In this document: positions 1 to 8,553 of the stretch, piece after piece
Layout of the letters: the number at the start of each line of letters is the position of its first letter
Position numbering within the stretch: the stretch's first letter is position 1
Origin: Rhodococcus pseudokoreensis
GTDB taxonomy: Bacteria > Actinomycetota > Actinomycetes > Mycobacteriales > Mycobacteriaceae
Assembly (NCBI RefSeq): GCF_017068395.1
Contig: NZ_CP070619.1
Span: forward strand, 558,001 to 622,000
Length of the DNA stretch: 64,000 bases
Direction: 5' to 3'
Program-made: the position numbers and the translations under genes
The notes under the pieces: model-generated
What the model was told of the DNA's origin: nothing
The model's input: only the letters and a program-made list of their open reading frames with translations
Database searches by the model: none

Positions 1-597
1 GACGTGGTCGGCGCCCAGGTCGGTGACCAGATCGGCGTTACGGGACCCGCACACCGCGGTGACTTCGGCGCCGAGGTGTTTGGCGAGTTGCACCGCGGCG
101 GTTCCGATGCTCCCGGAGGCGCCGTTGACCAAGACGTGCCGGCCGCTGCGGACGTGTGCCTTGTCTCGAAGGAAGTACAGTGCCGTCGAGGGTCCGTCGA
201 CCGCGGCGGCCGCCTCCTCGAAGCCGATGCCGACGGGCTTCCGTTCGAGCGATCCGGACTCGGGCAAGCAGACGTGTTCGGCGCACGCACCCAGATGGAA
301 TCCGGCGAATCCGAAAACCTGGTCGCCGGCAGCGAATCGGCGCACGTCCGCGCCCGCAGCGTCGATCTCTCCGGCAAATTCGAGCCCGAGAATCCGCCGA
401 TTCCTCCGCGGCCGAGTGACGCCGAGGACGACACGCCCCCAACGGGGCAACCCCCGGCGCATCAGGGTCTCCGCCCTCGTCACCGTCGTCGCGTGCACAC
501 GCACCAACACCTCGTCCGGCTTCGGTGTGGGTCGCGCAACCTCGCGGACGCTGAGGACTTCCGGCGGTCCGTATTCGGAGTACATGACTGCCTTCAC
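1..597 (-). CDS. NADPH:quinone oxidoreductase / zinc-free alcohol dehydrogenase (partial, C-terminus off window)
   Basis: The N-terminal 199 residues of a medium-chain dehydrogenase/reductase are present; the reading frame runs off the left edge. Residues 1-100 form the GroES-like domain. The Rossmann motif GASGSIG (about 159-165) binds NAD(P)H. The zinc-binding GHE and cysteine-cluster motifs of true alcohol dehydrogenases are not seen, so a QOR-type zinc-independent reductase is likely. The chosen GTG start (VKAVMYSEYG) has a strong GGAGGAGG ribosome binding site seven to eight bases upstream; an ATG four codons later is possible. It stands alone, divergent from the SixA-like gene. The substrate cannot be told from sequence. 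Confidence 0.85.
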   Translation of the reverse strand, partial: MKAVMYSEYGPPEVLSVREVARPTPKPDEVLVRVHATTVTRAETLMRRGLPRWGRVVLGVTRPRRNRRILGLEFAGEIDAAGADVRRFAAGDQVFGFAGFHLGACAEHVCLPESGSLERKPVGIGFEEAAAAVDGPSTALYFLRDKAHVRSGRHVLVNGASGSIGTAAVQLAKHLGAEVTAVCGSRNADLVTDLGADHV

Positions 598-941
598 CGG
601 CAAATCCTCCTCCCGAAAGCTCGTCCGAGATCGACGCCGCGGTTGATCCCATCATCGCCCAACCTGACGCCGAGCGGACGCGCCGCTGGGCGATGACGCG
701 GCGTTGCCGATCGCGTGGGATGTTCGACGACCGCTGCGGGATCGAGCGCAGGAGAAATGCGACGACCCTCGCGAATCTCGAAGATCCTGATCGACGGACG
801 CGAGCTGATCGCCGGCCGCGGGACCGTCGTTCTCATCCGCGAAGCCATAGGATATTGAGAGCACGTCAAGAGCGTCACACCTCGGTGTCCCGGCGCCTAT
901 GCTGACCCGCACACGCACGCTCTCGTCGAGGGAGGCCCGGG
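598..941. other. intergenic region between divergent genes
   Basis: This stretch of 344 bases holds no convincing gene. It contains the upstream regions of the quinone oxidoreductase (minus) and the SixA-like gene (plus). The one clear structure is a perfect 10-base inverted repeat, TCATCGCCCA at 652-661 and TGGGCGATGA at 687-696, separated by 25 bases. A TATGCT hexamer at 898-903 could be a -10 element for the downstream gene. Short open frames here have no ribosome binding site and no recognisable composition. Confidence 0.6.
652..696. repeat. 10-bp perfect inverted repeat upstream of quinone oxidoreductase gene
   Basis: TCATCGCCCA (652-661) and TGGGCGATGA (687-696) are exact reverse complements. 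They lie 55-99 bases upstream of the minus-strand GTG at 597, the usual place for an operator. No regulator gene is adjacent, and the spacer of 25 bases is long for a single dimer site, so function is uncertain. Confidence 0.4.
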
Positions 942-1394
942 ATGTTCATCCTGCTCCGGCACGCCCATGCGATAGGAAAGCAAGACTGGAGCGGGTCCGA
1001 CGCCGACCGGCCTCTCAGCGCGCTCGGACGTGACCAGGCCACCGGCCTCGTCGCCACGCTCACCGGAGTCGAGTTGCGTGTCCTGTACTGCAGCCCGACC
1101 ACCCGCTGCCTCGACACCCTCGCACCCTTGGCCGCCGGCTACGGCTTGCCCATCCACGAGCATCCGCTGCTCGGCCCGGATGCGGTTCCCGACGAACTGT
1201 GCGCCGCGCTGGACACGATCGACCTCGACGGCACCCTGTGGTGCACCCACGGGGAAGTCCTCACCGGGCTGGCCGCATGCACCCGCGCTGATGGAACACG
1301 CATGTACCCCATCGGGCAGACGGCCAAGGGCGGAGCCTGGCTGCTGAATTCACATGCCCCACTGCGCTATATCGACCCCGTCCCACCGCAGTAG
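942..1394 (+). CDS. SixA-like histidine phosphatase family protein
   Basis: This is a 150-residue histidine phosphatase (phosphoglycerate mutase-like fold). The N-terminal RHAHA (6-10) supplies the phospho-accepting His7 and the catalytic arginine, SPTTRC (51-56) carries a second arginine, and CTHGE (101-105) gives the second catalytic histidine. The compact size matches SixA phosphohistidine phosphatases and the C-terminal domain of mycobacterial MutT1, where it clears nucleotide or phosphohistidine phosphates. The ATG follows GGGAGGCCCGGG, a good ribosome binding site. It is monocistronic and convergent with the hydrolase gene 22 bases away. The true substrate is not deducible. Confidence 0.85.
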   Translation: MFILLRHAHAIGKQDWSGSDADRPLSALGRDQATGLVATLTGVELRVLYCSPTTRCLDTLAPLAAGYGLPIHEHPLLGPDAVPDELCAALDTIDLDGTLWCTHGEVLTGLAACTRADGTRMYPIGQTAKGGAWLLNSHAPLRYIDPVPPQ

Positions 1395-1416
1395 AGCCAT
1401 GCTGTGGTTTCGGCGC

Positions 1417-2670
1417 TCAAGCGATGCGCGCGGGGTTCGAGCGGGTCGACTCACGTGCTGTGGTGGCGAGCTGCTCGCGGATCAGGCGGAGCGTGATTTC
1501 GGGCTGCTCGAACTGGGGTACGTGCCCGCAGGTTTGCAGCGTCACCGACCTGGCGGCGGGAACGGCGCTCGTGACATGGCGGGCGAATCGGGCCGGAACG
1601 AGTGTGTCGCGGTCGCCCCACAGGAACAGCGCGGGCACCTCGAGGCCCGCGATCCGGTCCCAGAGGCCTGTCTCCCCGAACGGTTCGTCGAGATACAGGC
1701 CGAGCAGCGCCGACCACAGCGCCCGGCGGCGCGAGGCATGCCGCAACGACAGCTCCCATTCGTCGGCTGCGGCCTCGTACCAGTGCCGCGGCACCACGCC
1801 CGGATCCGCCAGCAGAGCCCGTAGCCCGGCACGGGCCCCCGCGTGGAGCAGTCGCGGCGGCACGGCGAGGGGAAGTCGCGCCACATCCAGCGGAAGCACC
1901 CGGGCCAGTGAGGTCAGTCGGCGCCGTCGACGGAAGGCCATCGCGGGGCACACCAGCACCAACCCGGTCACAGCGTCCGGGTCGCGCAGCGCGAGTTCGA
2001 GAGCGACGCGGCCGCCGAGAGAATGTCCGACCAGAGCGGCACCGCGGGCGTCGATCGCATCGAGGAAGGCCCGTAACCAGCGATGCAACTGTTCGGGGGT
2101 GTAACGCCAGGCCGGGGCCGCCGAGGATCCGAACCCGGGAAGATCGGGGCAGATCACCCGATGGTCGGATGCCAGGTCGGCCAGCACCGGCAGCATGGAG
2201 GAGTTGTTGGCGCCGAGACCGTGCAGCAGCACCACCGGCCGTTTGTCCGGGTCACCCGCCTCGAGATATGCCGTGCGCACCCCGTAGGCGCTGGTCTCGC
2301 GGGCACGTGCCCGGGTCGGCAACTCGACGTCGGGCGCGAAGGTACCGCCGATCGCGAGGACCGTCGTCATGCTCCCGCGGATCTCGAGTGCTCCGGACAG
2401 GAAAGCGTCGGCCACGCTGATGCGGCCGGCGAGCAGGTCGCCGAGAGTGGCCGCGTCGGTGCGGACGGTGCTCGTCGGGTGCGCAACCCCGCCGCGGCGG
2501 TACGTGACGGTGCCTTCGTCGACGCGGACGGTCCATGTGCCGTGGTCGGTGATGTCGAGGTTCATCGTGACCCGCCGGTGGCCGAGCGCGCTGCGGGTGA
2601 CATCGCGTGGCAGATACTGGGCGAGACAAATTTCCGGATCACAGCTCACGGGTGAGCGTGCCATGGTCAT
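1417..2670 (-). CDS. SCP2-like domain / alpha/beta hydrolase fusion protein
   Basis: About 417 residues. The first 125 or so resemble an SCP2 sterol-carrier domain (the ITDHGTWTVRV and LLAGRISVADAFLSG stretches are typical of the lipid-binding fold). The rest is an alpha/beta hydrolase: oxyanion segment LLHGLGANN, nucleophile elbow GHSLGG, the acid in LWGDRD and a final histidine in CGHVPQFEQP. A cytoplasmic esterase or lipase-like enzyme acting on a hydrophobic ligand presented by the carrier domain is inferred. The ATG at 2670 is placed by AAGGAG five bases upstream; a GTG at 2676 and an ATG at 2664 are alternatives. The gene appears monocistronic. Confidence 0.85.
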   Translation of the reverse strand: MTMARSPVSCDPEICLAQYLPRDVTRSALGHRRVTMNLDITDHGTWTVRVDEGTVTYRRGGVAHPTSTVRTDAATLGDLLAGRISVADAFLSGALEIRGSMTTVLAIGGTFAPDVELPTRARARETSAYGVRTAYLEAGDPDKRPVVLLHGLGANNSSMLPVLADLASDHRVICPDLPGFGSSAAPAWRYTPEQLHRWLRAFLDAIDARGAALVGHSLGGRVALELALRDPDAVTGLVLVCPAMAFRRRRRLTSLARVLPLDVARLPLAVPPRLLHAGARAGLRALLADPGVVPRHWYEAAADEWELSLRHASRRRALWSALLGLYLDEPFGETGLWDRIAGLEVPALFLWGDRDTLVPARFARHVTSAVPAARSVTLQTCGHVPQFEQPEITLRLIREQLATTARESTRSNPARIA

Positions 2671-2723
2671 GACCACTCCTTACCGCTCCGATACCCACCG
2701 GTCCAGGTCGGATCGCTGAGGAG

Positions 2724-2744
2724 GCACTCCCTCGTGAGGAGTGC
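2724..2744 (-). terminator. stem-loop after lipoprotein/membrane protein pair
   Basis: GCACTCC (2724-2730) and GGAGTGC (2738-2744) form a 7-bp stem with a 7-base loop, 70 bases past the stop of the minus-strand membrane protein gene. No U-tract follows, as is common in actinobacteria, so terminator function is only probable. Confidence 0.4.
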
Positions 2745-2814
2745 ATCGGTGCGTTGCTCCTCGGGAACGAGGTGTGCCCGTTCCCTTCTGGTTTCAACAC
2801 CGACGAGGCACCGG

Positions 2815-3237
2815 CTAATCCGCGTGGTCCCGTATTTCGGTTCCGGGGCCTGCCGGCTCGGCCTGCGGCCTCCTCGACAGGCGTACGACCGAGAACACCA
2901 CTGCCACGACCACCAGATACGCGGCCCAGAGCAGCAGGAACGGACGCAGCCATCCCTCGTCGATCGTCTGCCCCCGATCGCCGACGCAGTACAACGCAAA
3001 GTTGGTGGAAGTCCCATCGCCATCGGTATAGGTATCCGATACGACGATCGCCTCGTCCGTCGGCTGTGCACAGAACGCCGGGGCAAGGTAGACCGCCTGG
3101 CCCGGCCAGATCACCGACGCAATCATTGCGAACATGCCGACGGCCGCCACGGCGCCGATCACCCACCACAATGCAGGCATCACCCCGCGTCGCCGCCGCG
3201 GTGCGGGCTCCACACCCAACTCCACCGGTCCGGTCAC
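2815..3237 (-). CDS. hypothetical membrane protein, two transmembrane segments
   Basis: A protein of 140 residues with a basic N-terminus (PAPRRRRG), a first hydrophobic helix at about 20-44 (ALWWVIGAVAAVGMF...), an extracytoplasmic stretch of about 50 residues with two cysteines, a second helix at about 96-118 and a charged tail. The GTG start overlaps the stop of the upstream lipoprotein gene (GTGA), so the two are translationally coupled and probably cooperate at the envelope. I do not recognise a named family. A longer frame from 3324 exists but would run deep into the lipoprotein gene and lacks a ribosome binding site. Confidence 0.7.
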   Translation of the reverse strand: MTGPVELGVEPAPRRRRGVMPALWWVIGAVAAVGMFAMIASVIWPGQAVYLAPAFCAQPTDEAIVVSDTYTDGDGTSTNFALYCVGDRGQTIDEGWLRPFLLLWAAYLVVVAVVFSVVRLSRRPQAEPAGPGTEIRDHAD

Positions 3238-3812
3238 AGCTGCTGCACCCCGATCACCGTTCCCTCGGCATCGAACACGACCAGTGCCCGTGACCGCGGT
3301 GACTCGACCATCACCGTCGGCCACAGCCTCTCGGTCCTGTTCACCGAAATACCGGCCACTTCTCCCCCGTCGAATCCGGTGTGCGCGAGGGCATCATCCA
3401 CGAGTGCCTCGACACGACCCAGCGCCGGCACGTCGCCGAGCCGGAACGCCCGCGCATCGAGATCCTCCAGTGCGGAGACCATCACCGGACTGGCTTCGCT
3501 CAACCACTCGCCGTCAAAGGTGTACCTGTCGAGCTGATCCGGCTTCGCCGGGTTACGGACCGTCACATCCAGCGTCTCCACCGGCGCGACATCGACACTC
3601 GTCACCTGCAGGTCTGCAACGCCGTACCGGGCGGCAAGCTCCGCCAACCCGTCACGGACGAGTGCGCTCGTCATGCCCCCGCCCCGTGACTGCATCGCAG
3701 CGTCGAAATCCGCTCGATCAACAGCCCCGACACAACCCGTGGCACCCAAGGCCATGCACAGAGCCATCAACGACAACCCTGACCAACGCAACGGTGACGC
3801 CACCGACTTCAT
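3234..3812 (-). CDS. putative lipoprotein
   Basis: A protein of 192 residues with a type II signal peptide: a basic start, a hydrophobic core and the lipobox LGATGC ending at about Cys27, so it should be lipid-anchored outside the membrane. The mature part carries no motif I recognise; it mixes acidic helices with beta-rich stretches and ends VVFDAEGTVIGVQQL. The next gene, encoding a small membrane protein, starts within its stop codon, pointing to a two-gene unit. Function is unknown; an envelope-associated role is the only inference. Confidence 0.75.
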   Translation of the reverse strand: MKSVASPLRWSGLSLMALCMALGATGCVGAVDRADFDAAMQSRGGGMTSALVRDGLAELAARYGVADLQVTSVDVAPVETLDVTVRNPAKPDQLDRYTFDGEWLSEASPVMVSALEDLDARAFRLGDVPALGRVEALVDDALAHTGFDGGEVAGISVNRTERLWPTVMVESPRSRALVVFDAEGTVIGVQQL

Positions 3813-3916
3813 CGCGTGAGAGTATCCGACACTGCCGGTCAGGCGGGAGTCAGTCCGTGGAACGCATTCTCTTGGGCGAGAACAGCATCACCGGAACTCC
3901 GCATAGAGTGACGAGC

Positions 3917-4354
3917 ATGATCGACACCTGGGACGCCGACGCTCCCGGAATACTCCGCCTGCCGTCCGGGCGCCTCGTCCGCGGCCGGGGGCTGCGACGA
4001 CCGCTCCCCGACGGTCCCCTGCCCGATTTCGCCGTGTACCTGCTGGGCCGCACACCGCCTCCGGTGCAATGGGACTCACGGTGGGTCCGGTGGCCCGATT
4101 TCGCGCTGCCCCGGGACCGCCGCGACACTGTGGATGCACTGGGCGAGGTGTGGCGCCGCGCCGCGTCGGAGCGCGTGGAGGTGGCGTGCGGGGGCGGCCG
4201 CGGCCGGACGGGCACCGCGCTCGCCTGCATCGCCGTCCTCGATGGGGTGCCTGCGCGGGACGCCGTCGCGTTCGTCCGGCAGCACTATCATCGGCACGCG
4301 GTCGAGACGCCCTGGCAGCGGCGGTATGTCGGACGGTTCACCACCGCATCCTGA
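3917..4354 (+). CDS. protein-tyrosine-phosphatase-like protein (CX5R)
   Basis: A protein of 145 residues. The signature CGGGRGR at 91-97 is the CX5R phosphate-binding loop of cysteine-dependent phosphatases (Cys91 nucleophile, Arg97), followed by TGTALACIAVLDG, the helix typical of dual-specificity/tyrosine phosphatases. A general-acid aspartate could be Asp61 or Asp67. It is short for the family. Activity on a phosphoprotein, phosphoinositide or nucleotide cannot be separated from sequence. The ATG at 3917 begins MIDTWDADAP; upstream in-frame codons lack a ribosome binding site. The gene is convergent with pnp, and a strong hairpin separates the two. Confidence 0.75.
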   Translation: MIDTWDADAPGILRLPSGRLVRGRGLRRPLPDGPLPDFAVYLLGRTPPPVQWDSRWVRWPDFALPRDRRDTVDALGEVWRRAASERVEVACGGGRGRTGTALACIAVLDGVPARDAVAFVRQHYHRHAVETPWQRRYVGRFTTAS

Positions 4355-4386
4355 CACCGCCCACCCGTACGACACGAGAACGCCGA

Positions 4387-4415
4387 CGGCCCCGCACGAG
4401 ATTCGTGCGGGGCCG
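4387..4415. terminator. bidirectional hairpin terminator between phosphatase gene and pnp
   Basis: A perfect 13-bp GC-rich stem (arms 4387-4399 and 4403-4415, core GGCCCCGCACGA) has a 3-base loop GAT. It lies between two convergent genes, 32 bases after one stop and 22 bases after the other. No U-tract is present on either side, as in many actinobacterial terminators. Confidence 0.7.
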
Positions 4416-4436
4416 CCGGCCGGAGACCGGAGAAGA

Positions 4437-6710
4437 TTACTTCTCGGCAGCCGCCTCTTCGCTCTGCTCGGCCGGAGCCGCAGCACCGTCTTCCTCGACG
4501 GGGATCAGCGAGATCTTGCCGCGGTTGTCGATGTCGGCGATCTCGACACGCAACTTCGAGCCGACGCTCACGACGTCCTCGACCTTGGCGATGCGCTTGC
4601 CGCTGCCCAGCTTCGAGATGTGCACCAGCCCGTCGCGGCCGGGGAGGAGCGACACGAACGCACCGAAGGCGGTGGTCTTGACGACCGTACCCAGGAAGCG
4701 CTCGCCGACCTTCGGCAGCTGCGGGTTGGCGATGGCGTTGATCATGTCGATCGCGGCCTGCGCGGACGGGCCGTCCGTCGCACCGACGAACACGGTGCCG
4801 TCATCTTCGATGGAGATGTTGGCGCCGGTCTGCTCGGTGATGGAGTTGATCATCTTGCCCTTGGGGCCGATGACCTCACCGATCTTGTCGACGGGGACCT
4901 TGATGGCCGTGACGCGCGGGGCGAACGGGCTCATCTCGTCGGGGGTGTCGATGGCCTCGGCCATGACCTCGAGGATCGTCGCCCGCGCGTCCTTGGCCTG
5001 CGACAGCGCGCCGGCGAGGACCTTGGACGGGATGCCGTCGAGCTTCGTGTCGAGCTGCAGAGCCGTGACGAAGTCCTTCGTGCCCGCGACCTTGAAGTCC
5101 ATGTCGCCGAACGCGTCCTCCGCACCGAGGATGTCGGTGAGCGCGACGTACCGGGTCTCACCGTCGACCTGGTCGGAGACGAGGCCCATGGCGATACCGG
5201 CGACCGGAGCCTTCAACGGCACACCGGCGTTGAGCAGTGCGAGCGTCGACGCGCACACCGAGCCCATCGAGGTGGAGCCGTTGGAGCTGAGGGCCTCCGA
5301 GACCTGACGGATGGCGTACGGGAACTCCTCGACGCTGGGCAGCACGGGCATGAGTGCCCGCTCCGCCAGCGCGCCGTGACCGATCTCGCGGCGCTTCGGC
5401 GAACCGACGCGTCCCGTCTCACCGGTGGAGTACGGCGGGAAGTTGTAGTGGTGCATGTACCGCTTGGACGTCTCGGGTCCGAGCGAATCGACCTGCTGCG
5501 CCATCTTCACCATGTCGAGGGTGGTAACACCAAGGATCTGGGTCTCGCCGCGCTCGAACAGAGCGGAGCCGTGTGCACGCGGAACGATGGCGACCTCGGC
5601 CGACAGCGAACGGATGTCCGTGATGCCGCGGCCGTCGATGCGGAACTGGTCGCGCAGGATGCGCTGACGGACCAGCTTCTTCGTCAGCGAGCGGAATGCC
5701 GCGCCGAGTTCCTTCTCGCGTCCCTCGAAGTTCGGGGCGACCTGCTCGAGGACCTCGACCTTGACCTCGTCGGTCTTGTCGTCGCGCTCCTGCTTGCCCG
5801 CGATGGTCAGTGCCGCGCTGAGCTTCTCCGCTGCGGCGGCCTCGACGGCGGCGAACACGTCGTCCTGGTACGCCGGGAAGACGGGGAAGTCACCGGTGGG
5901 CTTGGACGCCTTCTCCGCGAGCTGCTGCTGCGCGGTGCACAGGCGAGCGATGAACGGCTTCGCGGCCTCGAGGCCCTCGGCGACGATCGTCTCGGTGGGA
6001 GCCTGTGCACCGCCGTCGATCAGGGAGATCACGTTGTCGGTGGCCTCGGCCTCGACCATCATGATCGCGACGTCGGCGTCGTCACCGCTGCCGGAGACGA
6101 TGCGGCCGGCGACGACCATGTCGAAGACGGCGTTCTCGAGCTGGTCGACGGTGGGGAAGGCAACCCACTGGCCGGCCTTGTTCCCGTCCGACGTGATGAG
6201 TGCGACGCGTACGCCACCGACGGGGCCGGAGAACGGCAGTCCGGCGATCTGGGTGGAGGCGGACGCCGCGTTGATCGCGACTACGTCGTACAGGTCCTGC
6301 GGGTTCAGGCTCATCACCGTGACGACGACCTGGATCTCGTTGCGCAGACCGTCGACGAACGACGGGCGCAGCGGCCGGTCGATCAGGCGGCAGGTCAGGA
6401 TCGCGTCCGTGGAGGGGCGGCCCTCACGACGGAAGAACGAGCCGGGGATGCGGCCCGCGGCGTACATGCGCTCCTCGACGTCCACCGTCAGCGGGAAGAA
6501 GTCGAAGTGCTCCTTGGGGTGCTTGCTGGCGCTCGTCGCGGACAGCAGCATCGTCTCGTCGTCCAGGTAGGCGACGACGGCGCCGGCGGCCTGCTGCGCG
6601 AGGCGACCGGTCTCGAAACGAATGGTGCGGGTTCCGAAGGACCCGTTGTCGATCACGGCGGTGGATTCGAACACGCCCTCATCGACCTCTACTGCGGAAT
6701 TCTCTGTCAT
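4437..6710 (-). CDS. pnp: polyribonucleotide nucleotidyltransferase (PNPase)
   Basis: A protein of 757 residues, close to the actinobacterial norm. It degrades RNA 3' to 5' by phosphorolysis and can also add 3' tails. Two RNase PH domains are recognisable (first with [21 protein letters not shown], second with FNVRGDG-like and [10 protein letters not shown] elements), then a KH domain ([17 protein letters not shown]) and an S1 domain ([14 protein letters not shown]...GLVHISKL), ending in an acidic alanine/glutamate tail. The ATG follows an AAGAAGAG stretch. It lies just downstream of rpsO on the same strand, the classical pairing, with a structured leader of 312 bases between. Mycobacterial name: gpsI. 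Confidence 0.98.
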   Translation of the reverse strand: MTENSAVEVDEGVFESTAVIDNGSFGTRTIRFETGRLAQQAAGAVVAYLDDETMLLSATSASKHPKEHFDFFPLTVDVEERMYAAGRIPGSFFRREGRPSTDAILTCRLIDRPLRPSFVDGLRNEIQVVVTVMSLNPQDLYDVVAINAASASTQIAGLPFSGPVGGVRVALITSDGNKAGQWVAFPTVDQLENAVFDMVVAGRIVSGSGDDADVAIMMVEAEATDNVISLIDGGAQAPTETIVAEGLEAAKPFIARLCTAQQQLAEKASKPTGDFPVFPAYQDDVFAAVEAAAAEKLSAALTIAGKQERDDKTDEVKVEVLEQVAPNFEGREKELGAAFRSLTKKLVRQRILRDQFRIDGRGITDIRSLSAEVAIVPRAHGSALFERGETQILGVTTLDMVKMAQQVDSLGPETSKRYMHHYNFPPYSTGETGRVGSPKRREIGHGALAERALMPVLPSVEEFPYAIRQVSEALSSNGSTSMGSVCASTLALLNAGVPLKAPVAGIAMGLVSDQVDGETRYVALTDILGAEDAFGDMDFKVAGTKDFVTALQLDTKLDGIPSKVLAGALSQAKDARATILEVMAEAIDTPDEMSPFAPRVTAIKVPVDKIGEVIGPKGKMINSITEQTGANISIEDDGTVFVGATDGPSAQAAIDMINAIANPQLPKVGERFLGTVVKTTAFGAFVSLLPGRDGLVHISKLGSGKRIAKVEDVVSVGSKLRVEIADIDNRGKISLIPVEEDGAAAPAEQSEEAAAEK

Positions 6711-7022
6711 CTCTTCTTTTCACTTCCCTCTCGTCTTCGCCGTACCCGCGGGGGCGTTCTCACCCTCCTGGCGAGAACTGCGCACCTGAGGGACATCCCC
6801 CTCTCGAGTTCTCGGGATGTCACTGTGCGGAGGCGGTCGTCGATCGAAGTCCGCCGGACCGTGTCCGGAAGACCACTACCGAAGACCGACACCACATTCT
6901 CGGGTGCATACGGTAGTGCTGCCCTCGGCAGCTAACGCCGATAGCCAGCGAGGCCCAGTCTAAGCAAGGCCCCGCCGGCTACCGGAGTGATTTGCGATCG
7001 AAATGATCGCTGTTTGCGAAAC
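6711..7022 (-). promoter_or_regulatory. pnp leader / rpsO-pnp intergenic region
   Basis: This 312-base gap holds no gene. On the minus strand it is the 3' end of rpsO and the leader of pnp. It contains a perfect 8-bp inverted repeat, GACATCCC at 6792-6799 with GGGATGTC at 6814-6821, about 80 bases upstream of the pnp ATG, and a weaker GTTCTC/GAGAAC pair at about 6756-6778. A small hairpin, GCGATC-GAAAT-GATCGC, lies just after rpsO near 6993-7009. PNPase of enterobacteria autoregulates through a leader stem; similar control here is inference. Confidence 0.5.
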
Positions 7023-7292
7023 TCAGCGACGCAGGCCGAGACGCTCGATCAGCGAGCGGTAACGCGCGATGTCGACCTTCTGGACGTACTTGAGCAGACG
7101 ACGACGGCGTCCGACCAGCAGCAAGAGGCCGCGGCGGGAGTGGTGGTCGTGCTTGTGCATCTTGAGGTGTTCAGTGAGATCGACGATGCGCTTGGTGAGC
7201 ATGGCCACCTGCGCCTCCGGCGAACCGGTGTCGGTCTCGTGCAGGCCGTACTCGCTCAGAACCTGCTTCTTTTCTTCGGTGGTCAATGCCAC
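7023..7292 (-). CDS. rpsO: 30S ribosomal protein S15
   Basis: A protein of 89 residues, the exact family length. It binds the central domain of 16S rRNA in the platform of the small subunit. The family signature is plain: [15 protein letters not shown], then [29 protein letters not shown]. The GTG start at 7292 (reads VALTTEEKK) is preceded by AGGAG; a longer frame to 7325 lacks this. It lies between ribF upstream and pnp downstream, all on the minus strand. Confidence 0.97.
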   Translation of the reverse strand: MALTTEEKKQVLSEYGLHETDTGSPEAQVAMLTKRIVDLTEHLKMHKHDHHSRRGLLLLVGRRRRLLKYVQKVDIARYRSLIERLGLRR

Positions 7293-7402
7293 TTGTTCAC
7301 TCCTGGTGATGACGTTCGCGTGCAAGGATCGAAACTCGGCGCGGCCGCCGCGAACCGCAGCGCACGCCAGCGGTCTACTTTACCAGCTGAAATGCGAGTG
7401 CT

Positions 7403-8377
7403 TTACCGCGCGTCCTCCGACGCCGCCAGGATCGCGCGGGCACGCTCGGCGTCCTTGCCCATCGCGACGATGAGGTCGTCGACGGAATCGAACTTCTCCA
7501 TCCCCCGGAGACGTTCGACGAGGTCGACGGCCACGTGCTGGCCGTACAGGTCGGCTTCCCGGTCGAGGACGAAGGCCTCCACGGTGCGCGTCCGCCCGGA
7601 GAACGTCGGATTGGTTCCCACCGACACGGCGGCCATGTACCGCTCGCCGGAGGTGACGGTGCCCAGGTCGACTCCGTGCCCGAGCACGGTGAACCAGGCG
7701 GCGTACACGCCGTCCGCGGGAATCGCGGCGTACATCGGCGGCGCGACGTTCGCGGTCGGGTAGCCGAGCTGCCGTCCACGACCGTCGCCGTGGACGACGA
7801 CGCCCTCGACGCGGTGCGGGCGGCCGAGGGCCTCCGTCGCGGCGGCCATGTCGCCGGCGTCCACGCAGGAACGGATATAGGTGGACGAGAACGTGACCGC
7901 GTGCTCCGCGAGCAACGTCACACCGTCGACCGCGAACCCGAACCGGTCACCGATCTGCCGCAGCAGGTCGACGTTGCCGGCGGCCTTCTTGCCGAACGTG
8001 AAGTTCTCACCGACGACGACATCCGCCACGTGCAGGCGCTCCACGAGGATCTCGTGGGCGTACCGCTCCGGGGTCAGCTTCATGAATTCGGCGGTGAACG
8101 GCATGACGCAGAACACGTCGATGCCCAGCTCCTCCGCCAACTCCGCCCTGCGGGCGAGCGTCGTGAGCTGGGCGGGATGACTGCCCGGACGAACCACTTC
8201 CATCGGATGAGGATCGAAAGTCATGAGCACGCTGGGTATTCCACGCGTGCGGGCAGCCGCCACCGCTCGACTGATCAGTTGGGCGTGACCTCGGTGCACG
8301 CCATCGAATACGCCGATCGTGAGAACACAACGACCCCAATCGGCAGGAACCTCGTCGAGACCACGCCATCTCAGCAC
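7403..8377 (-). CDS. ribF: bifunctional riboflavin kinase / FAD synthetase
   Basis: A protein of about 324 residues making FMN and then FAD from riboflavin. The N-terminal nucleotidyltransferase domain shows TIGVFDGVHRGH (HxGH-type) and MTFDPHP; the C-terminal riboflavin kinase domain shows LGYPTANV and DGVYAAW with the late helix LRGMEKFDSVDDLI. The GTG at 8377 gives VLRWRGLDEVPADWG, which matches mycobacterial N-termini; an ATG at 8413 would add twelve residues but has no ribosome binding site. It precedes rpsO on the same strand, with a 110-base gap, and diverges from the DtxR-family regulator. Confidence 0.95.
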   Translation of the reverse strand: MLRWRGLDEVPADWGRCVLTIGVFDGVHRGHAQLISRAVAAARTRGIPSVLMTFDPHPMEVVRPGSHPAQLTTLARRAELAEELGIDVFCVMPFTAEFMKLTPERYAHEILVERLHVADVVVGENFTFGKKAAGNVDLLRQIGDRFGFAVDGVTLLAEHAVTFSSTYIRSCVDAGDMAAATEALGRPHRVEGVVVHGDGRGRQLGYPTANVAPPMYAAIPADGVYAAWFTVLGHGVDLGTVTSGERYMAAVSVGTNPTFSGRTRTVEAFVLDREADLYGQHVAVDLVERLRGMEKFDSVDDLIVAMGKDAERARAILAASEDAR

Positions 8378-8529
8378 GAGTGGCAGCCTACGGTGCCGCG
8401 CGCCGATGTTCATCTTCGGACCGCCTGTCCGGCGGTCGGGCGTGGCGGGGAAACGTCACGACCTCGCGGTTCGCGGTCGTCGGTGACGGCCCCCGGGGAC
8501 GGATCAGGTGTGTCGATGTGTCTCGCCGG

Positions 8530-8548
8530 TAAGACTTGCCTAAGCTCG
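8530..8548 (+). promoter_or_regulatory. putative DtxR/IdeR-type operator over the promoter of the regulator gene
   Basis: The 19 bases at 8530-8548 (TAAGACTTGCCTAAGCTCG) agree with the DtxR/IdeR consensus TWAGGTWAGSCTWACCTWA at 13 positions by my count. The segment also includes TAAGCT (8541-8546), a possible -10 hexamer, seven bases before the GTG. An autoregulatory metal-dependent operator on a leaderless transcript is inferred. Confidence 0.4.
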
Positions 8549-8553
8549 GGGGC

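Noticed and set aside
652..918. Open frame of 88 codons in the first intergenic region
   Set aside because: No ribosome binding site, no recognisable composition, and it covers the likely promoter of the SixA-like gene.
4134..6935. Very long open frame (933 codons) on the plus strand opposite pnp
   Set aside because: It is the antisense shadow of pnp in GC-rich DNA: composition is Arg/Asp/Val/Gly-rich with no domain, and pnp is unmistakable.
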